Assembly: GCA_019429445.1 (NCBI GenBank)
Contig: JAHYIW010000012.1
Span: 1 to 64,000, forward strand
Direction: 5' to 3'
Length of the DNA: 64,000 nucleotides
From: Desulfuromonadaceae bacterium
GTDB taxonomy: Bacteria; Desulfobacterota; Desulfuromonadia; Desulfuromonadales; JAHYIW01
The notes below the pieces were generated by a model. The model saw nothing but the letters and a program-made list of their open reading frames with translations. It ran no database searches and was not told the origin of the DNA. A program made the position numbers and the translations under genes. Below are positions 60,795 through 64,000 of the stretch, piece after piece (within the stretch, counting starts at the first letter, position 1; each line of letters begins with the position of its first letter).

Positions 60795-61397
60795 TTAGCG
60801 AATCTTGCGTCGCCCCCATATCCACAGAACCGTTATCACGACTGCCATCCCGATGAAGATTGTCAGTCGTCCCGTCCAGTCCTGTACATTTTTCCAACTG
60901 GCACCCGCAGCATAACCGAGACCGGGGTAGGCTAACCCCCAAAGCACGACGCTGACTGCGGTCCAGGCGAGAAAGCTGCCCGGACGCATGCGGGCGCCGC
61001 CAGCGACAAACGGGGTAAATCCGCGGATCGGGCCAATAAAGCGCCCGAAAAAGATACTTTTACCGCCATGTTCGAGGAAAAAAAGCTCGGTTTTCCGGTA
61101 GAGGGTGGTACGGCTACGCAGTAAGCGCGAGGTGACAAGATACGGGCCGAAGCGCGCGCCGAGCCAGTAGCTGACAACATCTCCGCAGAATGATCCCAGC
61201 GCCGCGACGCACATAATCGACCCGATATCACCTTTACCGTGCAGGGCGAGGAACCCGGCGAAAACAGTCAAGGTGCTGCCGGGGACGATCAGGCCGATAC
61301 CAACCAGCGATTCGCAAAAAGCAATCAGGCCGATCAGCAGAACATAGAGGCCACTTTCCGGTAACAAGGAAAAAAGTTGCTGTAACCACTCTGCCAT
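60795..61397 (-). CDS. DedA-family membrane protein
   Basis: The 200-residue inner-membrane protein has the DedA/VTT core: GLIVPGSTLTVFAGFLA (about 33-50), GDVVSYWLGARFG, and FFGRFIGPIRGFTPFVAGGARM with the conserved Arg residues, plus a C-terminal hydrophobic helix. DedA proteins take part in lipid carrier recycling and membrane homeostasis. It is the second VTT-type protein of the window; the other is fused to a flavoprotein at 40430. Confidence 0.93.
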   Translation of the reverse strand: MAEWLQQLFSLLPESGLYVLLIGLIAFCESLVGIGLIVPGSTLTVFAGFLALHGKGDIGSIMCVAALGSFCGDVVSYWLGARFGPYLVTSRLLRSRTTLYRKTELFFLEHGGKSIFFGRFIGPIRGFTPFVAGGARMRPGSFLAWTAVSVVLWGLAYPGLGYAAGASWKNVQDWTGRLTIFIGMAVVITVLWIWGRRKIR

Positions 61398-61435
61398 GCG
61401 CGCACTCCGTTGCTGGCGGGACAGTTGCTATTTTA

Positions 61436-62020
61436 TCAGGTCCGATCAGCCACGTCACAAAATTGTGCGTGCCAGTCGTCAAAACGGGCCACCTTGCTGG
61501 CACCAAATTTTTTCAATGAGGCCCGAACTTCATCGACACTGCGCTCCACAACTCCCGGGGTTTTTGAAAAAAACAGATCTGCATAGGCAATAACCCGCTC
61601 TTCGAGGGTGAGTGGAAGCATATCACGTTTCGGCAGTGGCAACGATTGACGGCGAATATCTTCCGCCGAGAGACCGACCCCGATATGACGTTCACAGACC
61701 AGAGCATGGCGGGGCAGCCCCTCGGATTCGAGCAGTTCGCGTCCCTTCCAGGTGTGGGCGAGGTAGGGGAACTCACCGTGACAACCGAGTGTTCGGGCAT
61801 TGGTGAAACGGATGCCGATGTCGTGGAGGAGTGCGGCCTCTTCAACAAACGCGACATCGATCGAAGTTGTCCGGGCCAGTCGCGTTGCAATCGCTACGGC
61901 TTTATCTGCGACCTGGCGGCTGTGCTCCAGCAGGGTTTGTCGCGCCGGATCGCCGGGCGGGTAATATTTGTCGAGCAGGGCGCGAGGATCAACGCTGTGG
62001 TCATGCTGTGCTCTGGTCAT
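61436..62020 (-). CDS. HD-domain phosphohydrolase
   Basis: The 194-residue protein has the HD-domain metal ligands in order: LLEHSRQVAD (His33), ALLHDIGI (His66-Asp67), and a downstream Asp in YADLFFSK. This is the small HDIG-type branch, acting on nucleotides or phosphates of unknown identity. Its ATG overlaps the stop of the NtrC-type gene by 4 nt, so the protein may be co-expressed with that two-component system. Confidence 0.88.
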   Translation of the reverse strand: MTRAQHDHSVDPRALLDKYYPPGDPARQTLLEHSRQVADKAVAIATRLARTTSIDVAFVEEAALLHDIGIRFTNARTLGCHGEFPYLAHTWKGRELLESEGLPRHALVCERHIGVGLSAEDIRRQSLPLPKRDMLPLTLEERVIAYADLFFSKTPGVVERSVDEVRASLKKFGASKVARFDDWHAQFCDVADRT

Positions 62021-63438
62021 TTTTTGACATCGATCATAAGGGTCTGGATTTTTTTGCGCAGGGTATTGCGGTTGATCCCCAGAATCTCGGCGGTGCGCAC
62101 CTGATTGCCCCGTGTCTTTTCAAGCACGATATTAATCAGCGGGCGCTCCATCTGGTAGAGAACCATCTCATACAGATTGTCGAGCTCCTGAACATTCATG
62201 TGCATCAGTGAATTGCGCAACTTGCGGTCAATCAATGCTTCCAGGGAATCTTCGCTAGTGGTGTCGGCACTGACGAGCATTGAAAAATCGGTCGGAGTCA
62301 GGATCGGGTCGGGCGACAGCAGTGCCGCGCGCTGGATGATGTTTTCCAGTTCGCGGATGTTTCCCGGCCAGTCGTAGCTGCTGAGCAGCCGGAGTGCCTC
62401 TTTGGAACAGCCCTGAGTGGTGGTGCCGAATTCTTCCCGACATTCGCGAATAAAGTGATCAACCAGCGTCGGGATATCTTCGCGACGTTCGCGCAGTGGT
62501 GGCAGAGTGATCGGCACGACGTTGAGCCGGTAGAAAAGGTCTTCGCGGAACTCTTTGTTGCGGACTTGTTCCGGCAGATTCTGGTTGGTTGCTGCGACAA
62601 TGCGCACGTTAACCTTCTGGGTTGTGCCGCCCGTCCGGGTGATTTCTTTTTCCTGCAAGACCCGTAACAGTTTTGCTTGCAACTCAACCGGCATGTCGCC
62701 GATTTCATCCAGGAAGATGGTGCCGCCGTTGGCCTGCTCGAATTTACCGGCTCTGCGTTCAGTGGCACCGGTAAATGCGCCTTTTTCGAAACCGAACAGT
62801 TCACTTTCCAGCAGCTCGCGCGGGATCGCTGCACAGTTGATTGCCAAAAAAGGTTTGCCGAGGCGCGGGCTGTTATAGTGCAGGGCGCGGGCAATCAGTT
62901 CCTTGCCGGTACCGGACTCTCCGGTGATCAGTACGGTCACGTCAGCAGGGGCGATGCGCCCCAGAACTTTATAGATATCTTGCATCGGCTGGCTGTGACC
63001 GATGATGGCGCACTTAAGCTGATAGCGTTCCTTCAGCTCATCCTTGAGCCGCCCCATATCTTCACTCGCTTGTGACGCCTTCTCAACCTTGACGATAATC
63101 GCATCAATGACACTTAAATCGAAGGGTTTGATGATGTAGTCGTAAGCGCCCATCTTCATCGCTGTCACGGCGTTTTTCATCGTTGATTCCGCCGTCATCA
63201 CGACGGTGAGCATTTCCGTCGATTTTTCGTGAAACTTTTCGAGTAATTCCAGACCACTTAAACCCGGCATGCGGATATCAATGAAGGCCATGTCGTAGCG
63301 TTGTTTGCGAAATAATGCCAACGCCTCGGTACCGTCGGCAGCAAGATCGACGGTGAACCCCTGTTTGGTCAGTGCTTTTGACAGAACCCAGCGAATGCTC
63401 TCTTCGTCATCGGCAATGAGGATGCGTTTAATCGCCAT
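62017..63438 (-). CDS. NtrC-type sigma-54-dependent response regulator
   Basis: The 473-residue activator has a receiver domain (phosphoacceptor D54 in MAFIDIRMPG; acidic pair at 10-12), an AAA+ domain with Walker A GESGTGKE, the sigma-54 contact loop GAFTGATERRAGKFEQA, and Walker B GGTIFLDEIGDMP, and a Fis-type C-terminal helix-turn-helix (RTAEILGINRNTLRKKIQ). The architecture and the adjacent kinase suggest NtrC itself, but other NtrC-like roles cannot be excluded. It lies 30 nt after the kinase gene. Confidence 0.95.
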   Translation of the reverse strand: MAIKRILIADDEESIRWVLSKALTKQGFTVDLAADGTEALALFRKQRYDMAFIDIRMPGLSGLELLEKFHEKSTEMLTVVMTAESTMKNAVTAMKMGAYDYIIKPFDLSVIDAIIVKVEKASQASEDMGRLKDELKERYQLKCAIIGHSQPMQDIYKVLGRIAPADVTVLITGESGTGKELIARALHYNSPRLGKPFLAINCAAIPRELLESELFGFEKGAFTGATERRAGKFEQANGGTIFLDEIGDMPVELQAKLLRVLQEKEITRTGGTTQKVNVRIVAATNQNLPEQVRNKEFREDLFYRLNVVPITLPPLRERREDIPTLVDHFIRECREEFGTTTQGCSKEALRLLSSYDWPGNIRELENIIQRAALLSPDPILTPTDFSMLVSADTTSEDSLEALIDRKLRNSLMHMNVQELDNLYEMVLYQMERPLINIVLEKTRGNQVRTAEILGINRNTLRKKIQTLMIDVKK

Positions 63439-63468
63439 GATTACGTGTTCCTTTCGTGCTGCATCGGT

Positions 63469-64000
63469 TTAACGGCGGAGTGGAAGATAGACGGAAAAAC
63501 TTGTCCCGCCAGCCGGGTCACTGTCAACCTTGATAAAGCCGTCGTGCTCGGTGATAATCTTCTGACACATGACCAGCCCCAGACCGTTACCGCTTTTGCG
63601 GGTGGTAAAGAAGGGGGTGAAAAGACGTTTCATCGTTTCCGGCGGAATCCCCGTGCCATTGTCCTTGATCTCGATGTGAATCAGCGATGCCGGGCGATCG
63701 GCTTCGCTGCGCGTCTGGTATTCGCTGGTCATGCGGGTGCTGATGGTGACTGCACCCGTGTCCTCGATTGCTTCCGCGGCATTTTTGATCAGATTCAGAA
63801 ACAGCCGCGTCAACAGTCGTTCGTCACCGATCAACTCCGGGATACTCGGGTCGAGGTTGAGGATAAATTGAATGTTCTTGTCACGATGAGCTTCTTTTTG
63901 CAGAAGAACGATATCGTTGAGCACTTTACTCAAATTGACTGCGGAGTTTTCTGCACTACGCGGTCGACTGAGATTCATTAACTCTTCAATAATCCCGTCT
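63469..64000 (-). CDS. NtrB-like sensor histidine kinase, 3' part (cut by window edge)
   Basis: The frame is open to the right edge, so only about 177 C-terminal residues are visible. They contain the end of the dimerisation region and a full HATPase domain: N box RLFLNLIKNAAEAI, G1 IKDNGTGIPPE, F box LFTPFFTTR, G2 GNGLGLVMCQKII, and the final GTSFSVYLPL. No sensory domain is seen. It is the probable kinase for the downstream NtrC-type regulator. Confidence 0.92.
   Translation of the reverse strand, partial: DGIIEELMNLSRPRSAENSAVNLSKVLNDIVLLQKEAHRDKNIQFILNLDPSIPELIGDERLLTRLFLNLIKNAAEAIEDTGAVTISTRMTSEYQTRSEADRPASLIHIEIKDNGTGIPPETMKRLFTPFFTTRKSGNGLGLVMCQKIITEHDGFIKVDSDPAGGTSFSVYLPLRR

Overview
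The window looks like a chromosomal segment of a Desulfuromonadales-type bacterium (Geobacter/Desulfuromonas/Pelobacter lineage, formerly Deltaproteobacteria). This is inferred from gene content and order, not from a database search. Supporting points are a moderate GC level, an unbroken tRNA-tufB / secE-nusG-rplKAJL-rpoBC / str / S10 / spc / alpha supercluster, a two-gene VC_2705-type sodium:solute symporter, a carboxyspermidine-type polyamine pathway, an anaplerotic pyruvate carboxylase, and an NtrBC-type two-component pair.

Region 1 (1-34.2 kb) is one continuous, co-directional information-processing block on the plus strand. A periplasmic double-rhodanese protein comes first. Two tandem strong promoters then feed tRNA-Thr(TGT), tRNA-Tyr(GTA), tRNA-Gly(TCC), tRNA-Thr(GGT) and tufB, the same order as E. 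coli thrU-tyrU-glyT-thrT-tufB. Next come rpmG, tRNA-Trp, secE, nusG, rplK, rplA, an L10 leader, rplJ, rplL, an attenuator-like hairpin, rpoB and rpoC. A TTGACA-17-TAGATT promoter precedes rpsL, rpsG, fusA and tufA, and the S10, spc and alpha gene sets follow without a sizeable break, ending with rplQ and an intrinsic terminator at about 34.2 kb. The two tuf genes are a near-perfect 1.2-kb direct repeat about 16.2 kb apart. infA is not in its common place between map and rpmJ. Several ribosomal proteins (L33, L36, S14, S4, L24) carry cysteine pairs of the zinc-binding type.

Region 2 (34.2-49.7 kb) is accessory and metabolic. A scar holds an IS21-family IstB C-terminal remnant and another short coding remnant. 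Pyruvate carboxylase (minus) follows. Divergent from it is an operon of a NemR-like TetR regulator, a cysteine-rich radical SAM protein, and a fusion of a VTT/TVP38 membrane domain with a flavin disulfide oxidoreductase. The carboxy(nor)spermidine dehydrogenase/decarboxylase pair (minus), an IclR regulator, and the DUF4212 plus large-subunit sodium:solute symporter operon complete the region. The pyc/tetR intergenic region is rich in operator-like palindromes.

Region 3 (49.7-64 kb) is mostly housekeeping: AMMECR1, an M42 aminopeptidase, a PHP phosphoesterase and MiaB; a PH-like membrane protein and an M48 lipoprotein protease with TPR-type tail; typA; guaB-guaA; DedA; an HD-domain protein; an NtrC-type regulator; and the 3' part of its histidine kinase, cut by the window edge.

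No CRISPR array, prophage, toxin-antitoxin pair or recognised defence system is visible. The most unusual unit is the TetR / radical SAM / membrane-anchored flavoprotein operon with its promoter-overlapping inverted repeat.
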